Shown here: positions 14,061 through 28,200 of the stretch, in pieces
How positions within the stretch are numbered: the first letter of the stretch is position 1
Layout: every line of letters starts with the position of its first letter
Source: Liolophura sinensis
Taxonomy: Eukaryota > Mollusca > Polyplacophora > Chitonida > Chitonidae
Reading direction: 5' to 3'
Assembly: GCF_032854445.1 (NCBI RefSeq)
Contig: NW_027018019.1
Coordinates: 1-51,972 of the forward strand
Length of the DNA stretch: 51,972 nucleotides
Position numbers and translations under genes: made by a program
Notes under the pieces: generated by a model
Database searches by the model: none
What the model was told of the DNA's origin: nothing
What the model saw: the letters and a program-made list of their open reading frames with translations, nothing else

Positions 14061-14279
14061 CACCCAGCAATTGTCTTACTTCTAAGTCCAAGACAATCTC
14101 AATGTCTTTATCTACGTGTAGAAAAACCACACCATTTGTACATAAAAAACACAAGGTACTTGATACAGTCTGCAGTAAAAAGTACAACTGAACACTGACC
14201 CACATTTATAAGGTGCCAAAAGATGCGGAATTGGGCCAGGCATCGGCAGCTGTTGAAAAATTGCAAATATCCCTGGTTT
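13731..14279. repeat. Fusion monomer C/D, unit 26
   Basis: The first part matches C monomers, including tttacctcac at about 14,053. The end matches D monomers: aactgaacactg at about 14,187 instead of the C form aactaaacaccg, and gttgaaaaattgc instead of gttaaaaaattgc. The switch lies within about 14,060-14,188. The next unit is E, so exactly one monomer's length is missing, as expected for unequal exchange between adjacent C and D monomers. The unit also has a private ctgatatc near 14,033. Confidence 0.85.
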
Positions 14280-14828
14280 CCATGGAGTAAGAGCCGTTGC
14301 TACGCACGTGACTATGACATAAATGATCATTCAATTGTCACTACAGCCAAAAGTATTGGTCGGAGAGCAACGCGGTTTGCACCATTCGATTTGTCGTTAC
14401 AAAATACGTCGGATTAGCTTCTTACCAGCAGCACTGGAACAATTTTTCCAATTTTGCATTTTTGCCTGCTCTTTTTGTAAATTGAAATCGGCTACACTGT
14501 ACTCTGTACAATCGCGACTGGTCATTACTATATTCAACTTTTGACTATAAGTTATGTGCCCTTCGGTAGCCCAGAAGACCTGAAATCTTTGGGCTAAGCC
14601 CATTTAACTCACCCAGCAATTGCCTTACTTCTAAGTGCAAGACAATCTCAATGTCTTTATCTACGTGTAGAAAAACCACACCATTTGTACGTGAAAAACA
14701 CAAGGTACTTGATACAGTCTGCTGTAAAAAGTACAACTGAACACTGACCCACTTCAGTAAGGTGCCAAAAGATGCGGAATTGAGCCAGGCATCGGCAGCT
14801 GTTAAAAAATTGCAAATATCCCTGGTTT

Positions 14829-17800
14829 CCATGGAGTAAGAGCCGTTGCTACGCACGTGACTATGACATAAATGATCATTCAATTGTCACTACAGGCAAA
14901 AGTATTGGTCGGAGAGCAACGCGGTTTGCACCATTCGATTTCTCCTCACAAAATACGTCGGATTAGCCTCTTACCAGCAGCACTGGAACAATTTTTCCAC
15001 TTTTGCATTTTTGCCTGGTCTTTTTGTTAATTGAAATCGGCTACACTGTACTCTGTACAATCGCGACTGGTTATTACTATGTTCAACTTTTGACTATAAG
15101 TTATGTGCCCTTCGGTAGCCCAGAAGACCTGAAATCTTTGGGCCAAGCTCATTTAACTCACCCAGCAATTGTCTTACTTCTAAGTCCAAGACAATCTCAA
15201 AGTCTTTATCTACGTGTAGAAAAACCACACCATTTGTACATAAAAAACACAAGGTACTTGATACAGTCTGCAGTAAAAAGTACAACTAAACACTGACCCA
15301 CATTTATATAGTGCCAAAAGATGCGGAGTTGGGCCAGGCATCGGCAGCTGTTAAAAAATTGCAAATATCCTTGGTTTCCATGGAGTAAGAGCCGTTGCTA
15401 CGCACGTGACTATGACATAAATGATCATTCAATTGTCACTACAGCCAAAAGTATTGGTCGGAGAGGAACGCGGTTTGCACCATTCGATTTCTCGTCAAAA
15501 AATACGTCGGATTAGCCTCTTACCAGCAGCAACTGGAACAGTTTTTCCACTTTTGCATTTTTACCTGGTCTTTATGTTAGTTGAAATTGGCTACACTGTA
15601 GTCTGTACAATCGCGACTGGTCATTACTATATTCAACTTTTGACTATAAGTTATGTGCCCTTCGGTAGCCCAGAAGACCTGAAATCTTTGGGCTAAGCCC
15701 ATTTAACTCACCCAGCAATTGTCTTACTTCTAAGTCGAAGACAATCTCAATGTCTTTATCTACGTGTAGAAAAACCACACCATTTGTACATAAAAAACAC
15801 AAGGTACTTGATACAGTCTGCTGTAAAAAGTACAACTGACCACAGACCCACATGAATAAGGTGCCAAAAGATGCGGAATTGAGCCAGGTATCGGCAGCTG
15901 TTGAAAAATTGGAAATTTCCCTGGTTTCCATGGAGTAAGAGCCGTTGCTGGGCACGTGATTATGACATAAATGATCATTTAATTGTCGCTACAGCCAAAA
16001 GTATTGGTCGGAGAGCAACGCGGTTTGCACCATTCGATTTCTCGTCACAAAATACGTCGGATTAGCCTCTTACCAGCAGCACTGGAACAGTTTTTCCACT
16101 TTTGCATTTTTGCCTGGTCTTTTTGTTAATTGAAATCGGCTACACTGTACTCTGTACAATCGCGACTGGTCATTACTATATTCAACTTTTGACTATAAGT
16201 TATGTGCCCTTCGGTAGCCCAGAAGACCTGAAATCTTTGGGCTAAGCCCATTTACCTCACCCAGCAATTGTCTTACTTCTAAGTCCAAGACAATCTCAAT
16301 GTCTTTATCTACGTGTAGAAAAACCACACCATTTGTACATAAAAAACACAAGGTACTTGATACAGTCTGCAGTAAAAAGTACAACTAAACACCGACCCAC
16401 ATTTATAAGGTGCCAAAAGATGCGGAATTGGGCCAGGCATCGGCAGCTGTTAAAAAATTGCAAATATCCTTGGTTTCCAGGGAGTAAGAGCCGTTGCTGG
16501 GCACGTGATTATGACATCAATGATCATTCAATTGTTGCTACAGCCAAAAGTATTGGTCGGAGAGCAACGCGGTTTGCACCATTCGATTTCTCGTCAAAAA
16601 ATACGTCGGATTAGCCTCTTACCAGCAACACTGGAACAGTTTTTCCACTTTTGCATTTTTGCCTGGTCTTTTTGTTAATTGAAATCGGCTACACTGTACT
16701 CTGTACAATCGCGACTGGTCATTACTATATTCAACTTTTGACTATAAGTTATGTGCCCTTCGGTAGCCCAGAAGACGTCAAATCTTTGGGCTAAGCCCAT
16801 TTAACTCACTCAGCAATTGTCTTACTTCTAAGTCCAAGACAATCTCAATGTCTTTATCTACGTGTAGAAAAACCACACCATTTGTACATAAAAAACACAA
16901 GGTACTTGATACAGTCTGCAGTAAAAAGTACAACTGAACACTGACCCACATTTATAAGGTGCCAAAAGATGCGGAATTGGGCCAGGCATCGGCAGCTGTT
17001 GAAAAATTGCAAATATCCCTGGTTTCCATGGAGTAAGAGCCGTTGCTACGCACGTGACTATGACATAAATGATCATTCAATTGTCACTACAGCCAAAAGT
17101 ATTGGTCGGAGAGCAACGCGGTTTGCACCATTCGATTTGTCGTTACAAAATACGTCGGATTAGCTTCTTACCAGCAGCACTGGAACAATTTTTCCAATTT
17201 TGCATTTTTGCCTGCTCTTTTTGTAAATTGAAATCGGCTACACTGTACTCTGTACAATCGCGACTGGTCATTACTATATTCAACTTTTGACTATAAGTTA
17301 TGTGCCCTTCGGTAGCCCAGAAGACCTGAAATCTTTGGGCTAAGCCCATTTAACTCACCCAGCAATTGCCTTACTTCTAAGTGCAAGACAATCTCAATGT
17401 CTTTATCTACGTGTAGAAAAACCACACCATTTGTACGTGAAAAACACAAGGTACTTGATACAGTCTGCTGTAAAAAGTACAACTGAACACTGACCCACTT
17501 CAGTAAGGTGCCAAAAGATGCGGAATTGAGCCAGGCATCGGCAGCTGTTAAAAAATTGCAAATATCCCTGGTTTCCATGGAGTAAGAGCCGTTGCTACGC
17601 ACGTGACTATGACATAAATGATCATTCAATTGTCACTACAGGCAAAAGTATTGGTCGGAGAGCAACGCGGTTTGCACCATTCGATTTCTCCTCACAAAAT
17701 ACGTCGGATTAGCCTCTTACCAGCAGCACTGGAACAATTTTTCCACTTTTGCATTTTTGCCTGGTCTTTTTGTTAATTGAAATCGGCTACACTGTACTCT

Positions 17801-19003
17801 GTACAATCGCGACTGGTTATTACTATGTTCAACTTTTGACTATAAGTTATGTGCCCTTCGGTAGCCCAGAAGACCTGAAATCTTTGGGCCAAGCTCATTT
17901 AACTCACCCAGCAATTGTCTTACTTCTAAGTCCAAGACAATCTCAAAGTCTTTATCTACGTGTAGAAAAACCACACCATTTGTACATAAAAAACACAAGG
18001 TACTTGATACAGTCTGCAGTAAAAAGTACAACTAAACACTGACCCACATTTATATAGTGCCAAAAGATGCGGAGTTGGGCCAGGCATCGGCAGCTGTTAA
18101 AAAATTGCAAATATCCTTGGTTTCCATGGAGTAAGAGCCGTTGCTACGCACGTGACTATGACATAAATGATCATTCAATTGTCACTACAGCCAAAAGTAT
18201 TGGTCGGAGAGGAACGCGGTTTGCACCATTCGATTTCTCGTCAAAAAATACGTCGGATTAGCCTCTTACCAGCAGCAACTGGAACAGTTTTTCCACTTTT
18301 GCATTTTTACCTGGTCTTTATGTTAGTTGAAATTGGCTACACTGTAGTCTGTACAATCGCGACTGGTCATTACTATATTCAACTTTTGACTATAAGTTAT
18401 GTGCCCTTCGGTAGCCCAGAAGACCTGAAATCTTTGGGCTAAGCCCATTTAACTCACCCAGCAATTGTCTTACTTCTAAGTCGAAGACAATCTCAATGTC
18501 TTTATCTACGTGTAGAAAAACCACACCATTTGTACATAAAAAACACAAGGTACTTGATACAGTCTGCTGTAAAAAGTACAACTGACCACAGACCCACATG
18601 AATAAGGTGCCAAAAGATGCGGAATTGAGCCAGGTATCGGCAGCTGTTGAAAAATTGGAAATTACCCTGGTTTCCATGGAGTAAGAGCCGTTGCTGGGCA
18701 CGTGATTATGACATAAATGATCATTTAATTGTCGCTACAGCCAAAAGTATTGGTCGGAGAGCAACGCGGTTTGCACCATTCGATTTCTCGTCACAAAATA
18801 CGTCGGATTAGCCTCTTACCAGCAGCACTGGAACAGTTTTTCCACTTTTGCATTTTTGCCTGGTCTTTTTGTTAATTGAAATCGGCTACACTGTACTCTG
18901 TACAATCGCGACTGGTCATTACTATATTCAACTTTTGACTATAAGTTATGTGCCCTTCGGTAGCCCAGAAGACCTGAAATCTTTGGGCTAAGCCCATTTA
19001 CCT
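14829..19003. repeat. Long near-identical segment, copy 2 (partner 9,886-14,060)
   Basis: Downstream copy of the A B C D E A B C segment. Here the final C continues normally into D (landmark 19,223), whereas copy 1 ends in the C/D fusion monomer. This copy therefore keeps the fuller arrangement. Confidence 0.85.
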
Positions 19004-19222
19004 CACCCAGCAATTGTCTTACTTCTAAGTCCAAGACAATCTCAATGTCTTTATCTACGTGTAGAAAAACCACACCATTTGTACATAAAAAACACAAGGT
19101 ACTTGATACAGTCTGCAGTAAAAAGTACAACTAAACACCGACCCACATTTATAAGGTGCCAAAAGATGCGGAATTGGGCCAGGCATCGGCAGCTGTTAAA
19201 AAATTGCAAATATCCTTGGTTT

Positions 19223-22200
19223 CCAGGGAGTAAGAGCCGTTGCTGGGCACGTGATTATGACATCAATGATCATTCAATTGTTGCTACAGCCAAAAGTATT
19301 GGTCGGAGAGCAACGCGGTTTGCACCATTCGATTTCTCGTCACAAAATACGTCGGATTAGCCTCTTACCAGCAACACTGGAACAGTTTTTCCACTTTTGA
19401 ATTTTTGCCTGGTCTTTTTGTTAATTGAAATCGGCTACACTGTACTCTGTACAATCGCGACTGGTCATTACTATATTCAACTTTTGACTATAAGTTATGT
19501 GCCCTTCGGTAGCCCAGAAGACGTCAAATCTTTGGGCTAAGCCCATTTAACTCACTCAGCAATTGTCTTACTTCTAAGTCCAAGACAATCTCAATGTCTT
19601 TATCTACGTGTAGAAAAACCACACCATTTGTACATAAAAAACACAAGGTACTTGATACAGTCTGCAGTAAAAAGTACAACTGAACACTGACCCACATTTA
19701 TAAGGTGCCAAAAGATGCGGAATTGGGCCAGGCATCGGCAGCTGTTGAAAAATTGCAAATATCCCTGGTTTCCATGGAGTAAGAGCCGTTGCTGGGCACG
19801 TGATTATGACATCAATGATCATTCAACTGTCGGTGCAGCCAAAAGTATTGGTCGGAGAGCATCGCGGTTTGCACCATTCGATTTCTCGTCACAAAATACG
19901 TCGGATAAGCCTCTTACCAGCAGCACTGGAACAGTTTTTCCACTTTTGCATTTTTGCCTGGTCTTTTTGTTAATTGAAATCGGCTACACTCTACTCTGTA
20001 CAATCGCGACTGGTCATTACTATATTCAACTTTTGACTATAAGTTATGTGCCCTTCGGTAGCCCAGAAGACCTGAAATCTTTGGGCTAAGCCCATTTAAC
20101 TCACCCAGCAATTGCCTTACTTTTAAGTCCAAGACAATCTCATTGTCTTTATCTACGTGTAGAAAAACCACACCATTTGTACGTGAAAAACACAAGGTAC
20201 TTGATACAGTCTGCTGTAAAAAGTACAACTGACCACAGACACACATCATTAAGGTGCCAAAAGATGCGGAATTGAGCCAGGCATCGGCAGCTGTTGAAAA
20301 ATTACAAATTTTCCTGGTTTCCATGGAATAAGAGCCGTTGCTACGCACGTAATTGTGACATAAATGATCATTCAATTGTCACTACAGCCAAAAGTATTGG
20401 TCGGAGAGCAACGCGGTTTGCACCATTCGATTTGTCGTCACAAAATACGTCGGATTAGTCTCTTACCAGCAGCAACTGGAACAGTTTTTCCACATTTACA
20501 TTTTTACCTGGTCTTTATGTTAATTGAAATTGGCTACACTGTAGTATGTACAATCGCGACTGCTCATTACAATATTCAACTTTTGATTATAAGTTATGTG
20601 CCCTTCGGTAGCCCAGAAGACCTGAAATCTTTGGGCTAAGCCCATTTAACTCACCCAGCAATTGCCTTACTTCTAAGTGCAAGACAATCTCAATGTCTTT
20701 ATCTACGTGTAGAAAAACCACACCATTTGTACATGAAAAACACAAGGTACTTGATACAGTCTGCTGTAAAAAGTACAACTGAACACTGACCCACTTCAGT
20801 AAGGTGCCAAAAGATGCGGAATTGAGCCAGGCATCGGCAGCTGTTGAAAAATTGCAAATTTCCCTGGTTTCCATGGAGTAAGAGCCGTTGCTGGGCACGT
20901 GATTATGACATAAATGATCATTTAATTGTCGCTACAGCCAACAGTTTTGGTCGGAGAGCAACGCGGTTTGCACCATTCGATTTGCCGTCACAAAATACGT
21001 CGGATTAGCTTTCTACTAGTAGCACTGGAACAGTTTTTCCACTTTTGCATTTTTGCTTGGTCTTTTTGTTAATTGAAATCGGCTACACTGTACTCTGTAC
21101 AATCGCGACTGGTCATTACTATATTCAACTTTTGACTATAAGTTATGTGCCCTTCGGTAGCCCAGAAGACCTGAAATCTTTGGGCTAAGCCCATTTAACT
21201 CACCCAGCAATTGCCTTACTTCTAAGTGCAAGACAATCTCAATGTCTTTATCTACGTGTAAACAAACCACACCATTTGTACATAAAAAACACAAGGTACT
21301 TGATACAGTCTGCTGTAAAAAGTACAACTGACCACAGACACACATCATTAAGGTGCCAAAAGATGCGGAATTGAGCCAGGCATCGGCAGCTGTCAAAAAT
21401 TGCAAATTTCCCTGGTTTCCATGGAGTAAGAGCCGTTGCTTTGCACGTGATTATGACATAAATGATCATTCAATTGTCACTACAGCCAAAAGTATTGGTC
21501 GGAGAGCAACGCGGATTGCACCATTCGATTTCTCCTAACAAAATACGTTGGATTAGCCTCTTACCAGCAGCACTGGAACAGTTTTTCCACTTTTGCATTT
21601 TTGCCTGGTCTTTTTGTTAATTGAAATCGGCTACACTGTACTCTGTACAATCGCGACTGGTCATTACTATATTCAACTTTTGACTATAAGTTATGTGCCC
21701 TTCGGTAGCCCAGAAGACCTGAAATCTTTGGGCTAAGCCCATTTAACTCACCCAGCAATTGCCTTACTTCTAAGTGCAAGACAATCTCAATGTCTTTATC
21801 TACGTGTAGAAAAACCACACCATTTGTACGTGAAAAACACAAGGTACTTGATACAGTCTGCTGTAGAAAGATCAACTGACCACAGACACACATCATTAAG
21901 GTGCCAAAAGATGCGGAATTGAGCCAGGCATCGGCAGCTGTTGAAAAATTGCAAATTTTTCTGGTTTCCATGGAGTAAGAGCCGTTGCTACGCACGTGAT
22001 TATGACATAAATGATCATTCAATTGTCACTACAGCCAAAAGTATTGGTCGGAGAGCAACGCGGTTTGCACCATTCGATTTCTCGTCACAAAATACGTCGG
22101 ATTAGTCTCTTACCAGCAGCAACTAGAACAGTTTTTCCACTTTTGCATTTTTACCTAGTCTTCTTGTTAATTGAAATTGGCTACACTGTAGTATGTACAA

Positions 22201-25200
22201 TCGCGATTGGTCATTACTATATTCAACTTTTGACTATAAGTTATGTGCCCTTCGGTAGCCCAGAAGACGTCAAATCTTTGGGCTAAGCCCATTTAACTCA
22301 CCCAGCAATTGTCTTACTTCTAAGTGCAAGACAATCTCAATGTCTTTATCTACGTGTAGAAAAACCAGACCATTTGTACATAAAAAACACAAGGTACTTG
22401 ATACAGTCTGCTGTAAAAAGTACAACTGACCACAGACCCACATGAATAAGGTGCCAAAAGATGTGGAATTGAGCCAGGTATCGGCAGCTGTTGAAAAATT
22501 GCAAATTTCCCTGGTTTCCATGGAGTAAGAGCCGTTGCTGGGCACGTGATTATAACATAAATGATCATTTAATTGTCGCTACAGCCAAAAGTATTGGTCG
22601 GAGAGCAACGCGGTTTGCACCATTCGATTTGTCGTTACAAAATACGTCGGATTAGCTTCTTACCAGCAGCACTGGAACAATTTTTCCAATTTTGCATTTT
22701 TGCCTGCTCTTTTTGTAAATTGAAATCGGCTACACTGTACTCTGTACAATCGCGACTGGTCATTACTATATTCAACTTTTGACTATAAGTTAAGTGCCCT
22801 TCGGTAGCCCAGAAGACCTGAAATCTTTGGGCTAAGCCCATTTAACTCACCCAGCAATTGCCTTACTTCTAAGTGCAAGACAATCTCAATGTCTTTATCT
22901 ACGTGTAGAAAAACCATACCATTTGTACGTGAAAAACACAAGGTACTTGATACAGTCTGCTGTAAAAAGTACAACTGACCACAGACACACATCATTAAGG
23001 TGCCAAAAGATGCGGAATTGAGCCAGGCATCGGCAGCTGTTGAAAAATTGCAAATTTCCCTGGTTTCCATGGAGTAAGAGCCGTTGCTACGCACGTGATT
23101 ATGATATAAATGATCATTCAATTGTCACTACAGCCAAAAGTATTGGTCGGAGAGCAACGCGGTTTGCACCATTCGATTTCTCCTCACAAAATACGTCGGA
23201 TTAGCCTCTTACCAGCAGCACCTGGACGAGTTTTTCCACTTTTGCATTTTCACCTGGTCTTTTTGTTAATTGAAATTGGCTACACTGTACTCTGTACAAT
23301 CGCGACTGGTCATTACTATATTCAACTTTTGACTATAAGTTATGTGCCCTTCGGTAGCCCAGAAGACGTCAAATCTTTGGGCTAAGCCCATTTAACTCAC
23401 CCAGCAATTGTCTTACTTCTAATTCGAAGACAATCTCAATGTCTTTATCTACGTGTAGAAAAACCACACCATTTGTACATAAAAAACACAAGGTACTTGA
23501 TACAGTCTGCTGTAAAAAGTACAACTAAACACTGACCCACATTTATATAGTGCCAAAAGATGCGGAGTTGGGCCAGGCATCGGCAGCTGTTAAAAAATTG
23601 CAAATATCCCTGGTTTCCATGGAATAAGAGCCGTTGCTACGCACGTGACTATGACATAAATGATCATTCAATTGTCACTATAGCCAAAAGTATTGGTCAG
23701 AGAGCAACGCGGTTTGCACCATTCGATTTCTCGTCACAAAATACGTCGGATTAGCCTCTTACCAGCAGCAACTGGAACAGTTTTTCCACTTTTGCATTTT
23801 TACCTGGTCTTTATGTTAATTGAAATTGGCTACACTGTAGTATGTACAATCGCGACTGGTCATTACTATATTCAACTTTTGACTATAAGTTATGTGCCCT
23901 TCGGTAGCCCAGAAGACCTGAAATCTTTGGGCTAAGCCCATTTAACTCACCCAGCAATTGTCTTACTTCTAAGTCGAAGACAATCTCAATGTCTTTATCT
24001 ACGTGTAGAAAAACCACACCATTTGTACATAAAAAACACAAGGTACTTGATACAGTCTGCTGTAAAAAGTACAACTGACCACAGACCCACATGAATAAGG
24101 TGCCAAAAGATGCGGAATTGAGCCAGGTATCGGCAGCTGTTGAAAAATTGGAAATTACCCTGGTTTCCATGGAGTAAGAGCCGTTGCTGGGCACGTGATT
24201 ATGACATAAATGATCATTTAATTGTCGCTACAGCCAAAAGTATTGGTCGGAGAGCAACGCGGTTTGCACCATTCGATTTCTCCTCACAAAATACGTCGGA
24301 TTAGCCTCTTACCAGCAGCACTGGAACAGTTTTTCCACTTTTGCATTTTTGCCTGGTCTTTTTGATAATTGAAATCGGCTACACTGTACTCTGTACAATC
24401 GCGACTGGTCATTACTATATTCAACTTTTGACTATAAGTTATGTGCCCTTCGGTAGCCCAGAAGACCTGAAATCTTTGGGCTAAGCCCATTTAACTCACC
24501 CAGCAATTGTCTTACTTCTAAGTCCAAGACAATGTCAATGTCTTTATCTACGTGTAGAAAAACCACACCATTTGTACATAAAAAACACAAGGTACTTGAT
24601 ACAGTCTGCAGTAAAAAGTACAACTAAACACTGACCCACATTTATAAGGTGCCAAAAGATGCGGAATTGGGCCAGGCATCGGCAGCTGTTAAAAAATTGC
24701 AAATATCCTTGGTTTCCATGGAGTAAGAGCAGTTGCTGGGCACGTGATTATGACATCAATGATCATTCAATTGTCGCTACAGCCAAAAGTATTGGTCGGA
24801 GAGCATGGCGGTTTACACCATTCGATTTCTCGACACAAAATACGTCGGATAAGCCTCTTACCAGCAGCACTGGAACATTTTTTCCACTTTTGCATTTTTA
24901 CCTGGTCTTTTTGTTAATTGAAATCGGCTACACTGTACTCTGTACAATCGCGACTGGTCATTACTATATTCAACTTTTGACTATAAGTTATGTGCCCTTC
25001 GGTAGCCCAGAAGACCTGAAATCTTTGGGCTAAGCCCTTTTAACTCACCCAGCAATTGCCTTACTTCTAAGTGGAAGACAATCTCAATGTCTTTATCTAC
25101 GTGTAGAAAAACCACACCATTTGTACGTGAAAAACACAAGGTACTTGATACAGTCTGCTGTAAAAAGTACAACTGAACACTGACCCACTTCAGTAAAATG

Positions 25201-28200
25201 CCAAAAGATGCGGAATTGAGCCAGGCATCGGCAGCTGTTGAGAAATTGCAAATTACCCTGGTTTCCATGGAGTAAGAGCCGTTGCTGGGCACGTGAATAT
25301 GACATAAATGATTATTCAATTGTCACTACAGCCAAAAGTATTGGTCGGAGAGCAACGCGGTTTGCACCATTCGATTTCTCCTCACAAAATACGTCGGATT
25401 AGCCTCTTACCAGCAGCACTGGAACAGTTTTTCCACTTTTGCATTTTTGCCTGGTCTTTATGTTAATTGAAATCGGCTACACTGTACTCTGTACAATCGC
25501 GACTGGTCATTACTATATTCAACTTTTGACTATAAGTTATGTGCCCTTCGGTAGCCCAGAAGACCTGAAATCTTTGGGCTAAGCCCATTTAACTCACCCA
25601 GCAATTGCCTTACTTCTAAGTGCAAGACAATCTCAATGTCTTTATCTACGTGTAGACAAACCACACCATTTGTACGTGAAAAACACAAAGTACTTGATAC
25701 AGTCTGCTGTAAAAAGTACAACTGACCACAGACACACATCATTAAGGTGCCAAAAGATGCGGAATTGAGCCAGGCATCGGCAGCTGTCAAAAATTGCAAA
25801 TTTCCCTGGTTTCCATGGAGTAAGAGCCGTTGCTTTGCACGTGATTATGATATAAATGATCATTCAATTGTCACTACAGCCAAAAGTATTGGTCGGAGAG
25901 CAACACGGATTGCACCATTCGATTTCTCGTCACAAAATACGTCGGATTAGCCTCTTACTAGCAGCACTGGAACAGTTTTTCCACTTTTGCATTTTTGCCT
26001 GGTCTTTTTGTTAATTGAAATCGGCTACACTGTACTCTGTACAATCGCGACTGGTCATTACTATATTCAACTTTTGACTATAAGTTATGTGCCCTTCGGT
26101 AGGCCAGAAGACCTGAAATCTTTGGGCTAAGCCCATTTAACTCACCCAGCAATTGCCTTACTTCTAAGTCCAAGACAATCTCAATGTCTTTATCTACGTG
26201 TAGAAAAACCACACCATTTGTACGTGAAAAACAAAAGGTACTTGATACAGTCTGCTGTAGAAAGTACAACTGACCACAGACGCACATCATTAAGGTGCCA
26301 AAAGATGCGGAATTGAGCCAGGCATCGGCAGCTGTTGAAAAATTGCAAATTTTCCTGGTTTCCATGGAGTAAGAGCCGTTGCTACGCACGTGATTATGAC
26401 ATAAATGATCATTCAATTGTCACTACAGCCAAAAGTATTGGTCGGAGAGCAACGCGGTTTGCACCATTCGATTTCTCGTCACAAAATACGTCGGATTAGT
26501 CTCTTACCAGCAGCAACTAGAACAGTTTTTCCACTTTTGCATTTTTACCTAGTCTTCTTGTTAATTGAAATCGGCTACACTGTAGTATGTACAATCGCGA
26601 TTGGTCATTACTATATTCAACTTTTGACTATAAGTTATGTGCCCTTCGGTAGCCCAGAAGACGTCAAATCTTTGGGCTAAGCCCATTTAACTAACCCAGC
26701 AATTGTCTTATTTCTAAGTGGAAGACAATCTCAATGTCTTTATCTACGTGTAGAAAAACCAGACCATTTGTACATAAAAAACACAAGGTACTTGATACAG
26801 TCTGCTGTAAAAAGTACAACTGACCACAGACCCACATGAATAAGGTGCCAAAAGATGCGGAATTGAGCCAGGTATCGGCAGCTGTTAAAAAATTGCAAAT
26901 TTCCCTGGTTTCCATGGAGTAAGAGCCGTTGCTGGGCACGTGATTATGACATAAATGATCATTTAATTGTCGCTACAGCCAAAAGTATTGGTCGGAGAGC
27001 AACGCGGTTTGCACCATTCGATTTGTCGTTACAAAATACGTCGGATTAGCTTTTTACCAGCAGCACTGGAACAATTTTTCCAATTTTGCATTTTTGCCTG
27101 CTCTTTTTGTAAATTGAAATCGGCTACACTGTACTCTGTACAATTGCGACTGGTCATTACTATATTCAACTTTTGACTATAAGTTATGTGCCCTTCGGTA
27201 GCCCAGAAGACCTGAAATCTTTGGGCTAAGCCCATTTAACTCACCCAGCAATTGCCTTACTTCTAAGTGCAAGACAATCTCAATGTCTTTATCTACGTGT
27301 AGAAAAACCACACCATTTGTACGTGAAAAACACAAGGTACTTGATACAGTCTGCTGTAAAAAGTACAACTGACCACAGACACACATCATTAAGGTGCCAA
27401 AAGATGCGGAATTGAGCCAGGCATCGGCAGCTGTTGAAAAATTGCAAATTTCCCTGGTTTCCATGGAGTAAGAGCCGTTGCTACGCACGTGATTATGATA
27501 TAAATGATCATTCAATTGTCACTACAGCCAAAAGTATTGGTCGGAGAGCAACGCGGTTTGCACCATTCGATTTTTCGTCACAAAATACGTCGGATTAGCC
27601 TCTTACCAGCAGCAACTAGAACAGTTTTTCCACTTTTGCATTTTTACCTGGTCTTTTTGTTAATTGAAATTGGCTACACTGTACTCTGTACAATCGCGAC
27701 TGGTCATTACTATATTCAACTTTTGACTATAAGTTATGTGCCCTTCGGTAGCCCAGAAGACGTCAAATCTTTGGGCTAAGCCCATTTAACTCACCCAGCA
27801 ATTGCCTTACTTCTAATTCGAAGACAATCTCAATGTCTTTATCTACGTGTAGAAAAACCACACCATTTGTACATGAAAAACACAAGGTACCTGATACAGT
27901 CTGCTGTAAAAAGTACAACTGACCACTGACCCACTTCAGTAAGGTGCCAAAAGATGCGGAATTGAGCCATTCATCGGCAGCTGTTGAAAAATTGCAAATT
28001 TTCCTGGTTTCCATGGAGTAAGAGCCGTTGCTACGCACGTGATTATGACATAAATGATCATTCAATTGTCACTACAGCCAAAAGTATTGGTCGGAGAGCA
28101 ACGCGGTTTGCACCATTCGATTTCTCGTCACAAAATACGTCGGATTAGCCTCTTACCAGCAGCACTAAAATAGTTTTTCCACTTTTGCATTTTTGCCTGG

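Larger units (their letters stand above)
9886..19222. repeat. Array block II: five-monomer higher-order repeat (A-B-C-D-E), units 19-35
   Basis: Landmarks lie at 9886, 10435, 10985, 11533, 12082, 12631, 13181, 13731, 14280, 14829, 15378, 15928, 16477, 17026, 17575, 18124 and 18674. Diagnostic marks are: A, acaggcaaaag and gggccaagctc; B, gagaggaacg and gtcaaaaaat; C, tttacctcac; D, CCAGGG at the landmark; E, gtcgttac and cctgctc. The order read is A B C D E, A B C/D E, A B C D E, A B C, and the next D monomer opens block III at 19,223. The second set has lost one monomer through a C/D fusion, so the segment repeats at nine monomers (4,943-4,944 bases) rather than at five or ten. Confidence 0.92.
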
